A program made the translations under genes and the position numbers. Positions 28,319 to 35,678 of a stretch of DNA of 64,000 nt are shown one piece after another. The first letter of the stretch is position 1. The number at the start of each line of letters is the position of its first letter. The stretch is from contig JAFZKH010000007.1 in assembly GCA_017553685.1 (NCBI GenBank), positions 96,185-160,184 on the forward strand, in the 5' to 3' direction. Source of the DNA: Bacilli bacterium. GTDB lineage: Bacteria; Bacillota_I; Bacilli_A; RF39; UBA660. The notes under the pieces were generated by a model, which was given only the letters and a program-made list of their open reading frames with translations, searched no databases and was not told the DNA's origin.

Positions 28319-30157
28319 TTAATCATCAATATCTTCGTTTATATAAGCATCTAAACCATCTAAAAAATTATTTTTTAAAGTTTTAGTTTTTGGTTCTGCT
28401 GCTGAAGCTGTTTCTTCTATAACTTTTTTTGAAAATTCTAAAGCAATTCTATTTCTTTCTTCTTTTAATTTAGCAAAGTGTAATTCTGCAGGAGACATAT
28501 TTCTTATTTCAGCTTCTTCATCAAAAGATGCTTCTCTAGCAATCTTTTCAGCTTCATTTATAGGTTCAAACATAGCACTAATAGCAGCATTCTCATAAAT
28601 ATAATTAATTAAATCATCACCATTTAAATTAGTTAATAATAGTTCTTTATCACAATGTTCTACAAAAGCAAATTTTTTAATTTCTTCTATTTTTTTAGCT
28701 AGACGTTCATCATAATCTTTTAAAGCAGCAGCACGATCTTTTTGTAAAGTAAGAAATTTTTGATGAACATCAGATATTGTTTTATATGTTTTTTCAATAC
28801 CTTCTTTAGTTTCATCTAATAACTCTGGAAAATCAGGGTCATTTGGATCATCAAATTGACAAACTAAATCTTCTAAAGTGGCATTGTTACCAATAATATC
28901 AAGATTATCATATTTTTTCTTTAAGAATTCCCATAGTATTTTAAACATTTCTATTTGAGGTAAATATAATTCTTCTTTTAATTTTTTGATTGTTTTACGG
29001 TTAAAATATCCTTTACTGCATTCACTTAATTTTACTGATATAGTTCCAAGTTTTGAAAGCAGTTTACCATTTTTTTCTTCCAACTCTTCACCATCAACCA
29101 TAGAAAACCTACGAATTAAAGATTGTATTAAATCATAATGATCTTCTGAAAAGTATTTAATTAATTCTTCCTCTTCTTCTGCATCAGTATGATAAAATGA
29201 ACCTTTTTCTTTCTTATCTTGAATTCTTAAGTATTCTAATAAATTACTAAAAGCAAAAGCACCTTTAAGAATAACTTTATATAAGTATTCATCAAACTCT
29301 TTCTTATCAAAATTATAATTACTTAAAAATTCTTTAGTTAGTTCAACTGCAAGACCTATATCACATATAGTTTCAGATGTAGCTGAATAAACATTAGAGT
29401 TTTCAAAAATATCTTCTATAAAAGCTTTAGGCACATCAAGTTTTAAATAAGTTTGCTTTGGATATTTAGGATGAGTAGGATATGTTTCTACACTATATTT
29501 ATGTAGACTCATCATCATATATGCAAGATTTCTAACTTTTTCTGGATCATCTGAAACTTTCTCAAATAGTTTAAATGATTTTGCTTTATTTTTTATTTCT
29601 TCTTCTAGACTCATAGTAATTGAACTATAATCAATTGCTCCAATTAGAATTGATCTTAAAGCTTCATAATCTAAACTTTCTAAATCTTTCATTTTCTTTC
29701 TAACAACATCACGTTTTGAATGTAAATCAGCTAAAAACTTCTTAGCTTCATATATATCCAAATTTATTTTTTGACCACTATTTACTTTTTCATCTTCATC
29801 TTTTTTATTAGTTAAAGATTTTTCTTTTTTCTCTAACTCTTTTAGTTTGCCTTTAACTCTATCCATATCTTGTTCAATAGCATATTCTTCATCTAAAAGA
29901 GATTGTCTTTTTTCTTCTCTTATTTGATCAAGTTTAGCATGAGATGCAAATCTTATATCAAGAATACTTGGTAAATCTTTTAATCCACTTAAGTATTTCA
30001 CTAATTTTTCGTTTTTAATTCTTTCAAAACTAGTATTCTCTGCTCTTACACCAGTTTCACCAATTAAATCATAGTATGCTTCCATTTTTTTAGCATCTTC
30101 TAAATTTATATTTACTTCCTTTAATTCTTTTTCAAATACATTTTCTTTTCTTTCCAT
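28319..30157 (-). CDS. Coiled-coil protein, second of a tandem paralogous pair (612 aa)
   Basis: The product is not recognised by name. It is rich in Glu and Lys with coiled coils near the N-terminus (about 75-120, DRVKGKLKELEKKEKS) and at about 455-480. Its organisation parallels the upstream 618-aa protein: N-terminal MEAYYDLIGETG (IEKYYESIDNTG in the partner), a middle LDYEALRSILIGAI (SLDDYRNHLLDGI), and a C-terminal block FVEHCDKELLL...LINYIYENAA...EEAEIRNMSPAELHFAKLKEER. No signal or membrane helix is present. Only 21 bases separate the genes, so they probably form one operon and may form a heteromeric assembly. Confidence 0.72.
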   Translation of the reverse strand: MERKENVFEKELKEVNINLEDAKKMEAYYDLIGETGVRAENTSFERIKNEKLVKYLSGLKDLPSILDIRFASHAKLDQIREEKRQSLLDEEYAIEQDMDRVKGKLKELEKKEKSLTNKKDEDEKVNSGQKINLDIYEAKKFLADLHSKRDVVRKKMKDLESLDYEALRSILIGAIDYSSITMSLEEEIKNKAKSFKLFEKVSDDPEKVRNLAYMMMSLHKYSVETYPTHPKYPKQTYLKLDVPKAFIEDIFENSNVYSATSETICDIGLAVELTKEFLSNYNFDKKEFDEYLYKVILKGAFAFSNLLEYLRIQDKKEKGSFYHTDAEEEEELIKYFSEDHYDLIQSLIRRFSMVDGEELEEKNGKLLSKLGTISVKLSECSKGYFNRKTIKKLKEELYLPQIEMFKILWEFLKKKYDNLDIIGNNATLEDLVCQFDDPNDPDFPELLDETKEGIEKTYKTISDVHQKFLTLQKDRAAALKDYDERLAKKIEEIKKFAFVEHCDKELLLTNLNGDDLINYIYENAAISAMFEPINEAEKIAREASFDEEAEIRNMSPAELHFAKLKEERNRIALEFSKKVIEETASAAEPKTKTLKNNFLDGLDAYINEDIDD

Positions 30158-30178
30158 GTTCCTTACACTTTCTAAATA

Positions 30179-32035
30179 TTAATCACAATCATAATAATCA
30201 TCGTCTAAATCATAATCATGACTATTATTATCTTTATTTTCTCTCATTTTATTTTGAATTGCTCTTACCTTTGCAAGAGTTCTTTTTCTTTCTCTTTTAC
30301 GTTGTTCTTCTACAATATTAACAAACACTTCACGTTGTTCATTTAATTTAATAATTGCTAATTCTTCTGGAGTCATACCTTTTATTGTAGCTTCTTCGCT
30401 TAATGATATTTGTTGTGCTTCAATCTCAAGTTTTAATAATAATAATGCAGTATTATATAATGCAGCATACTCATATATTTTTGATATTAACTCATCATTA
30501 GTACCTTCCATATATAATATATCAGAGCAACATGCATCACAATTTGTAAATGCTACAATCTTAAATATAACCTCTAAAATATCAACTGCTTTTTGTCCAA
30601 CATTCTTGTCATATTGTGCTGATAAATCTTCAAACTCGTTTACAAGGTCTTTAAGTTCTTCATGTAATTTTTCTACACAAGTATCCATATTATCATGGAA
30701 TTCATCATTACCAACTTCAGAATATAATTGGCATTCTAATAAAGGTAAATGAGTAATAGCTTTATATCTTGTAGCTATATTATCTCTCATTTCTCTAATA
30801 AGCTTAATTTGTTCATCTACAAGAGGAGCTAATTCTTTATTTCTTCTCTTTTTACTAATAAACTTTTTATTTTTTAATCTTAAGAATTTAGTATCAAGTG
30901 AATCTACTTTTTCATAATTAAATAAGTCATAACCAATAGTTAATAATCTACCCATACGATTATTAGTAAAGAATGAAAGAATTTCATTTTGTTCATCTGT
31001 ATTTTCAGGATCACCATAAACAAGATGTTTACCATTTGCTTTCTTACAAGCTTCATCATATTTATATAATGCTTCAAAGTCTTTACCAAAATAATATATC
31101 TTAGTTCTAATATCTTCATAGGTTTTCATTTGTACAGAATTAATTCTATAGTATTCTTTAACTGTTTTAACCATATCTTCGATATCAAGTATTTCACCAG
31201 TAGATGAATCATATGAAGCATTTCTATCAAATCCGTTTTCTATTAAACGAATAGGCATATTTTTTATACTTACCTTATGAGGATCATAATAAACAGATTT
31301 AGGTTTAGTTTCAGTTTTCTCTTTAAATTCATTTAATAATCCAACTAATTCATTAACTCTTTCTGGTGTTACTGCTGCTTTAGAGAATAATTCATATCTA
31401 TCCATAGTAGATTCTAATTCATCTACTTTATCTAATATTTCATCAGATCCTTCAATACCATCTAATAAATGATTTCTATAGTCATCTAAAGACATATTAT
31501 CAAGTTCAGATAATTCATTTAATAATACATCTAATTCTTTTTCTTTCTTAGATTTAAAATCTTCTATTTCTTCCTTAGATGTTTTATTTTCAATACCTGT
31601 TTTTACTATTTCATCAATAATCTTTTGTTCTTCTTCTGTTGGTTTAATAGTTTTAGACTTTTTAGCATCAGTATATTTTTCTAGTAATTCTTCATCTAAT
31701 CTATCAAATTCTCTTACTTTATTTAAATCAATAGCAATAGATCCTTTAACAGATTGTATTCTTTGAGCTTTTCTAGTCATTTCTATTTGTTTCAAAAAAT
31801 CTAATTGTTCATCTGAAGCATATTCTATATATAATACTTTAGGCAATAAAGTAAAAGGTTTTAAAGCTTCTATTTCTTTTTCTATACCTGTTACAACAGC
31901 TTTAGCATTCTTATATTTTTCTCCAGTATTATCAATAGATTCATAATACTTTTCTATTGTTCTTGATTTTTCAAGTCTTTCTTTAGCATTAGATAATAAT
32001 TCTTCTACTTTTTTAAAATAATCTAAATTTTCCAT
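30179..32035 (-). CDS. Coiled-coil protein, first of a tandem paralogous pair (618 aa)
   Basis: Unknown function. It shares sequence blocks with the downstream 612-aa protein along its whole length, including the C-terminal FTNCDACCSDILYM...KIYEYAA...SEEATIKGMTPEELAIIKLNEQRE. It adds an acidic Asp/Tyr tail (DYDLDDDYYDCD) and has several cysteines near 500-510 (NCDACC) which could bind metal. Coiled coils are likely at about 95-190. GGGGGAG precedes the ATG. The gene is divergent from rarA, with a candidate promoter (TTGAAT and TATAAT, 18-bp spacer) and a small inverted repeat between promoter and start. Confidence 0.72.
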   Translation of the reverse strand: MENLDYFKKVEELLSNAKERLEKSRTIEKYYESIDNTGEKYKNAKAVVTGIEKEIEALKPFTLLPKVLYIEYASDEQLDFLKQIEMTRKAQRIQSVKGSIAIDLNKVREFDRLDEELLEKYTDAKKSKTIKPTEEEQKIIDEIVKTGIENKTSKEEIEDFKSKKEKELDVLLNELSELDNMSLDDYRNHLLDGIEGSDEILDKVDELESTMDRYELFSKAAVTPERVNELVGLLNEFKEKTETKPKSVYYDPHKVSIKNMPIRLIENGFDRNASYDSSTGEILDIEDMVKTVKEYYRINSVQMKTYEDIRTKIYYFGKDFEALYKYDEACKKANGKHLVYGDPENTDEQNEILSFFTNNRMGRLLTIGYDLFNYEKVDSLDTKFLRLKNKKFISKKRRNKELAPLVDEQIKLIREMRDNIATRYKAITHLPLLECQLYSEVGNDEFHDNMDTCVEKLHEELKDLVNEFEDLSAQYDKNVGQKAVDILEVIFKIVAFTNCDACCSDILYMEGTNDELISKIYEYAALYNTALLLLKLEIEAQQISLSEEATIKGMTPEELAIIKLNEQREVFVNIVEEQRKRERKRTLAKVRAIQNKMRENKDNNSHDYDLDDDYYDCD

Positions 32036-32047
32036 TTATACTCCCCC

Positions 32048-32063
32048 ATCGAAATAAATCGAT
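32048..32063. repeat. Inverted repeat ATCGA-N6-TCGAT downstream of the coiled-coil promoter
   Basis: ATCGAAATAAATCGAT has 5-bp arms and lies between the putative -10 and the Shine-Dalgarno of the 618-aa gene. GC-containing half-sites stand out in this AT-rich spacer. It may be an operator; arm length is short. Confidence 0.4.
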
Positions 32064-32148
32064 ATGCAATATATTATATATTAAATATATATCTATATTC
32101 AAGATATTATTATTAAAATATGTTATAATTATTAAAGGAAGTGATATT

Positions 32149-33375
32149 ATGGAAAAGCCTTTAGCAATTAAACTTAGACCTACTAAATTAAGTGATGTTA
32201 TAGGTCAAGATCATTTAACTAGTAAAGATGCTCCTATATACAATTTAGTACATAATGGTAAAGTGTTTTCTATGATATTATATGGTGAACCTGGTACTGG
32301 TAAAACTAGTATTGCTAATGTAATAGCAGAAAATACAAAGAATAAATATAGATTTTTAAATGCTGTTACATGTAATAAAAAAGATATAGAAATAGTAGTA
32401 GAAGAAGCTAAAATGTATGATGGTATTATATTAATACTAGATGAAATACATAGATTAAATAAAGATAAACAAGATTTATTATTACCACACCTTGAATCAG
32501 GATTAATAGTTTTAATAGGATTAACTACATCTAATCCATATTTTAGAATTAATCCTGCTATAAGAAGTAGATGTCAAATATTTAAACTAAATACTCTTAA
32601 AAAAGAAGATATTATTAAGGGACTTAATAAAGCAATTAAATCTGAATATTTAACTGGTATTAAGATTAAAAAAGATGCAATAGAATATATAGCAGAACTT
32701 TCTTCTTTTGATCTTAGATATGCATATAATCTATTAGAGTTATGCTACTACTCTACTTCAGATAAAAATATAACTATAGATGTAATTAAAAAAATAAATA
32801 ATAAACCAGTAATAATATCAGATTCAGATGAATCTGGTCATTATGATTTATTATCTGCTTTTCAAAAGTCTATTAGAGGTTCTGATGTTAATGCTGCACT
32901 ATACTATTTAGCTAGATTAATAACTATTGGTGATTTAGATTCAATCTATAGAAGAATGACAGTTATAGCATATGAAGATATAGGATTAGCTAATCCATCT
33001 ATTGGACCTAAAGTAGATGCTGCTATTAATGCATGTGAAAGAGTTGGTATGCCAGAAGGAAGAATCCCTCTATCTGTAGTAATTACAGAGATGGCATTAT
33101 CTCCTAAAAGTAATTCAGCACATGTTGCTTTAGATGAAGCTCTAAAAGATGCAGAATCAGGTTTAAATTATGAAATACCAGATACTATTAAAATAACTAG
33201 TACAACATATAAGTATCCTCATGATTATCCAGGATCATATATTAAGCAACAATATCTTCCAAAAGAACTAGAAGGAAGAAAATATTATAAAGCTAAATTA
33301 ACTAGTAAATATGAACAATCATTAAATGAAATATATCAAAAAATAGAAGAAATAAATAAAAAAGAAGATATTTAA
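32149..33375 (+). CDS. rarA: Replication-associated recombination protein A (RarA/MgsA AAA+ ATPase)
   Basis: RarA is a clamp-loader-like AAA+ ATPase acting at stalled replication forks. The 408-aa product has Walker A GEPGTGKTS at 46-54, Walker B ILILDEIH near 94-101, sensor 1 GLTTSNPYF, an arginine-finger region (NPAIRSRCQIF), and the C-terminal tetramerisation domain with SDESGHYDLLSAFQKSIRGSDVNAALYYLARL and VVITEMALSPKSN. An extended -10 (TGTTATAAT, 32121-32129) and AAAGGAAGTGAT precede the start. In Bacillus the homologue yrvN neighbours yrvM (tcdA), and here tcdA lies just beyond fic. Confidence 0.95.
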   Translation: MEKPLAIKLRPTKLSDVIGQDHLTSKDAPIYNLVHNGKVFSMILYGEPGTGKTSIANVIAENTKNKYRFLNAVTCNKKDIEIVVEEAKMYDGIILILDEIHRLNKDKQDLLLPHLESGLIVLIGLTTSNPYFRINPAIRSRCQIFKLNTLKKEDIIKGLNKAIKSEYLTGIKIKKDAIEYIAELSSFDLRYAYNLLELCYYSTSDKNITIDVIKKINNKPVIISDSDESGHYDLLSAFQKSIRGSDVNAALYYLARLITIGDLDSIYRRMTVIAYEDIGLANPSIGPKVDAAINACERVGMPEGRIPLSVVITEMALSPKSNSAHVALDEALKDAESGLNYEIPDTIKITSTTYKYPHDYPGSYIKQQYLPKELEGRKYYKAKLTSKYEQSLNEIYQKIEEINKKEDI

Positions 33376-33386
33376 TCTTCTTTTTT
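33361..33386. terminator. Bidirectional terminator between rarA and fic
   Basis: GAAGAT (33364-33369) pairs with ATCTTC (33375-33380) with A and T flanks; overlaps the rarA stop and reaches the fic stop. Confidence 0.8.
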
Positions 33387-34380
33387 ATACTTTATAATAC
33401 ATTTGATTTTTACTAGTAGGTTTATCAGGATTAGTCATTTTAATTAAACCATTATCTAAAGCAGGTTTTAAATAGTTATCTCTAAATGATATTCTAGATT
33501 TCATATTTAGTTTATTCATTAGTTCTACTGTATTCATTGAAATACCAGGCTCCATTACATCTAATAGTTTATTTACATAAGAACTAATATGATTGCTTTG
33601 TTCTCCAGTACTTTTTAATAAGTCTTCTATTGTTTCATCAATGACTTTTAACATAAATTCTATAAATTTAGTAGATTCGCCTTCACGATCACAGTCTGCA
33701 ATAACTTTATAATATTCATCTTGATGCTTTTTTATTTGTGTTTCTATAGGAACATATTCGAATAATTCTTCCCAATTATATAAAATAACATTTTGCCATA
33801 ATCTAGCCATTCTACCATTACCATCTTTAAATGGATGAATAAATACAAATTCATAATGAAAGATAGATGATAATATTAATGGATGTAAAAATTCACTACA
33901 TTCTTTCATCCATTCAAATAACTGTGTCATTAAACTATCTATTTGTTCTGGTGGTGGACATACATGAATACATACACCATTTTCATCAAATACACCTTCA
34001 TTACCTTTTCTAAACTTACCTGATTCATCTATTAATAAATGGGTCATTACACCATGAACTAATTTTAAATCTTTTATAGAATATTGATCTACTTTATCTA
34101 TTAAATTATATGCATCATATGCATTTTTTACTTCTTGTATATCATCTAGAGGTCCAATAACACTTTTACCATCTATGATATCCATTACTTGATCAAAAGA
34201 TAATGAATTAGCTTCTATAGACAATGATGAATGTATAGAATGGATTCTATTATTTCTTCTTAATATAGGCATTTTATTTATATCTCTAAAATTATCAAGT
34301 TTTCCAATTTTTTCCATAATACTAGATAATCTATCAATCATTAAATAAGTTAAATCAAATGGTGGAATATATTTATCCAT
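33385..34380 (-). CDS. Fic-domain protein, probable AMP transferase with built-in inhibitory helix
   Basis: Fic enzymes usually transfer AMP from ATP to hydroxyl side chains of target proteins. The 331-aa product has the full active-site motif HPFKDGNGRMAR at 182-193 (catalytic H182, metal D186, phosphate-binding R190/R193). N-terminal SSLSIEANSLS at 51-61 matches the autoinhibitory helix of class II Fic proteins, with E56 as candidate inhibitory Glu. A winged-helix-like C-terminus (NTVELMNKLNMKSRISFRDNYLKPALDNGLI) follows. ATG 34380 is chosen (AGGTGAT upstream). It sits alone between rarA and tcdA, which are adjacent in Bacillus, so it was probably gained. No antitoxin gene is needed or seen. 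Confidence 0.9.
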   Translation of the reverse strand: MDKYIPPFDLTYLMIDRLSSIMEKIGKLDNFRDINKMPILRRNNRIHSIHSSLSIEANSLSFDQVMDIIDGKSVIGPLDDIQEVKNAYDAYNLIDKVDQYSIKDLKLVHGVMTHLLIDESGKFRKGNEGVFDENGVCIHVCPPPEQIDSLMTQLFEWMKECSEFLHPLILSSIFHYEFVFIHPFKDGNGRMARLWQNVILYNWEELFEYVPIETQIKKHQDEYYKVIADCDREGESTKFIEFMLKVIDETIEDLLKSTGEQSNHISSYVNKLLDVMEPGISMNTVELMNKLNMKSRISFRDNYLKPALDNGLIKMTNPDKPTSKNQMYYKV

Positions 34381-34441
34381 GTAAATCACCTCAATTATAT
34401 ATAAATATTATAATATATATTATACATATAATCAATCATCT

Positions 34442-34477
34442 TATATGTTTTTCTATATGTTTTCTTGTATGTTAAAA
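34442..34477. repeat. Three 12-bp direct near-repeats upstream of fic
   Basis: TATATGTTTTTC (34442-34453), TATATGTTTTCT (34454-34465) and TGTATGTTAAAA (34466-34477) are in exact 12-bp phase, upstream of the probable fic promoter (TTGATT and TATAAT, minus strand). The phasing suggests a binding array, but AT-rich sequence makes chance possible. Confidence 0.4.
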
Positions 34478-34479
34478 AA

Positions 34480-34506
34480 TAAAAAAGAAGATATTAATCT
34501 TCTTTT
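34480..34506 (-). terminator. Terminator of tcdA
   Basis: GAAGAT (34487-34492) pairs with ATCTTC (34497-34502) around ATTA with flanking A and T runs; the tcdA stop codon lies in it. Confidence 0.8.
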
Positions 34507-35168
34507 ATTATGTCTTTTATTATATAGTCTGCAATTAATATTCCAGCATAATTAGTAACAGGGCTATAAGAGTAAATTATATCCCCTTTTTTGGCCTCTT
34601 CTGTACTAGAAACTACAATTATATTATCATCTATATTTTCATCTCTTAAACGCTTTCTAATTACTTTAGCAAGTGGATCATAAGAAGTCTTCTTTAAAGT
34701 AGTTATTTCTACCTTTTTAGTATCTAACTTCTTACCCATTCCCATAGATGATATTATCTTTTTATTATACTTTTTAGCATACTTAATTAATAATATTTTA
34801 GTATCTACTGTATCACAGCAATCTATTACATAATCAAAATCTAATTTAAATACTTCATCTATATTAGATACATCTAAGAATTCATTTATAACAGTTACAT
34901 TACATTTATTATTTATATCTAAAATTCTTTCTTTAAATGCATCACATTTATATTTACTTATAGTAGAATCTAATGCTATTATTTGTCTGTTTTTATTAGT
35001 TATATCTACTTTATCTTTATCTATTATAATAATATCCTCTATACCATTTCTAACTAGAGTCTCAAGAGCATATCCTCCTACTCCTCCGACTCCTACTAAT
35101 AGTATTTTAGTATTATGTAATTTTTCTACATTATTTATTCCAATTAAACCTTCTAATCTCTCAAACAT
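34494..35168 (-). CDS. tcdA: tRNA threonylcarbamoyladenosine dehydratase TcdA
   Basis: TcdA (CsdL, YgdL) is an E1-like enzyme that uses ATP to cyclise t6A to ct6A next to the anticodon of ANN-decoding tRNAs. The 224-aa product has the Rossmann nucleotide-binding GVGGVGGYALETLVRNGI near 25-42, the DKDKVDITNKNRQ acidic/Arg site, and DCCDTVDTK in the middle, as in the TcdA branch of the ThiF family. It is shorter than the E. coli protein (268 aa). ATG 35168 follows GGAG with proper spacing; the upstream ATG 35180 has no Shine-Dalgarno. The 6S RNA gene is directly upstream on the same strand, as beside Bacillus yrvM. Confidence 0.92.
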   Translation of the reverse strand: MFERLEGLIGINNVEKLHNTKILLVGVGGVGGYALETLVRNGIEDIIIIDKDKVDITNKNRQIIALDSTISKYKCDAFKERILDINNKCNVTVINEFLDVSNIDEVFKLDFDYVIDCCDTVDTKILLIKYAKKYNKKIISSMGMGKKLDTKKVEITTLKKTSYDPLAKVIRKRLRDENIDDNIIVVSSTEEAKKGDIIYSYSPVTNYAGILIADYIIKDIIKED

Positions 35169-35180
35169 ATTTAACTCCAT

Positions 35181-35349
35181 AAAAATAGATATAGGAAACC
35201 GGCAACGTTAAACCTACACGTATGTGCAGGTGGGTGCCCTGTGATACACTTTAGGATTCCCAAATTAAGGGCATTCACACCATGTATCATTCCCGGCTCC
35301 CTTATAAATAGTTTAGTCGGTTAAATACACTTCCCAGTTTCCTATATCT
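35181..35349 (-). ncRNA. ssrS: 6S RNA (RNA polymerase regulator), candidate
   Basis: A non-coding minus-strand unit of about 170 nt has its own promoter and ends in a U run. The ends pair over 15 bp (35188-35202 with 35334-35348, one G-U). Inside is a large asymmetric bubble with a 7-bp hairpin on its 3' strand (35213-35219 with 35224-35230), then a long irregular hairpin including 35243-35248 with 35283-35288. This rod with central bubble is the 6S shape that mimics an open promoter. The position upstream of tcdA, with hisS and rarA nearby, matches Bacillus bsrA. Primary sequence is too divergent for me to match directly. Confidence 0.8.
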
Positions 35350-35355
35350 ACCTTA

Positions 35356-35385
35356 ATTATAATGTCTCTTTTTACTAAAAGTCAA
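35356..35385 (-). promoter_or_regulatory. Promoter of 6S RNA
   Basis: Minus strand TTGACT (35380-35385) and TATAAT (35356-35361), 18-bp spacer; predicted start near 35349, at the base of the terminal stem. Confidence 0.78.
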
Positions 35386-35441
35386 TTCTTGAAATTACCA
35401 AAAATTTATGTTATAATGAGTTTAACAATTGGGGTAAAAAT

Positions 35442-35470
35442 AAAAGAGAACTATTATTAGTTCTCTTTTT
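35442..35470 (-). terminator. Terminator of the transglutaminase-like operon
   Basis: GAGAACTA (35446-35453) pairs with TAGTTCTC (35458-35465), TTAT loop, T run on the minus strand. Confidence 0.85.
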
Positions 35471-35678
35471 ATATTAATTTTAAATATATACTTTTTAGTT
35501 TATCTTCAGGTACTTTTAAATCCCTAAGTATTGAATAAGCATATTCAATATCCATATTTAAAAAGCAATTATCTTTTTTTAATATTTCTTTTATTAAAGT
35601 ATACTTTTTTAATTCTTTAGGATTATTTTTATTAACACTTATTAATCTATCACAAATATTTCTTAAATCATTAATCAT
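35469..35678 (-). CDS. Small helical protein coupled to the transglutaminase-like gene (69 aa)
   Basis: The 69-aa product is helical and charged (MINDLRNICDRLISVNKNNPKELKKYTLIKEIL is its first half, split here only for description) with no membrane segment. ATG 35678 is used because GGAGG lies 8 bases upstream; it overlaps the preceding gene by 8 nt, so translation is coupled. The longer frame starting with TTG 35693 is less likely because that codon is inside the Shine-Dalgarno. Function unknown; a partner or inhibitor of the upstream enzyme-like protein is a reasonable inference. Confidence 0.65.
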   Translation of the reverse strand: MINDLRNICDRLISVNKNNPKELKKYTLIKEILKKDNCFLNMDIEYAYSILRDLKVPEDKLKSIYLKLI

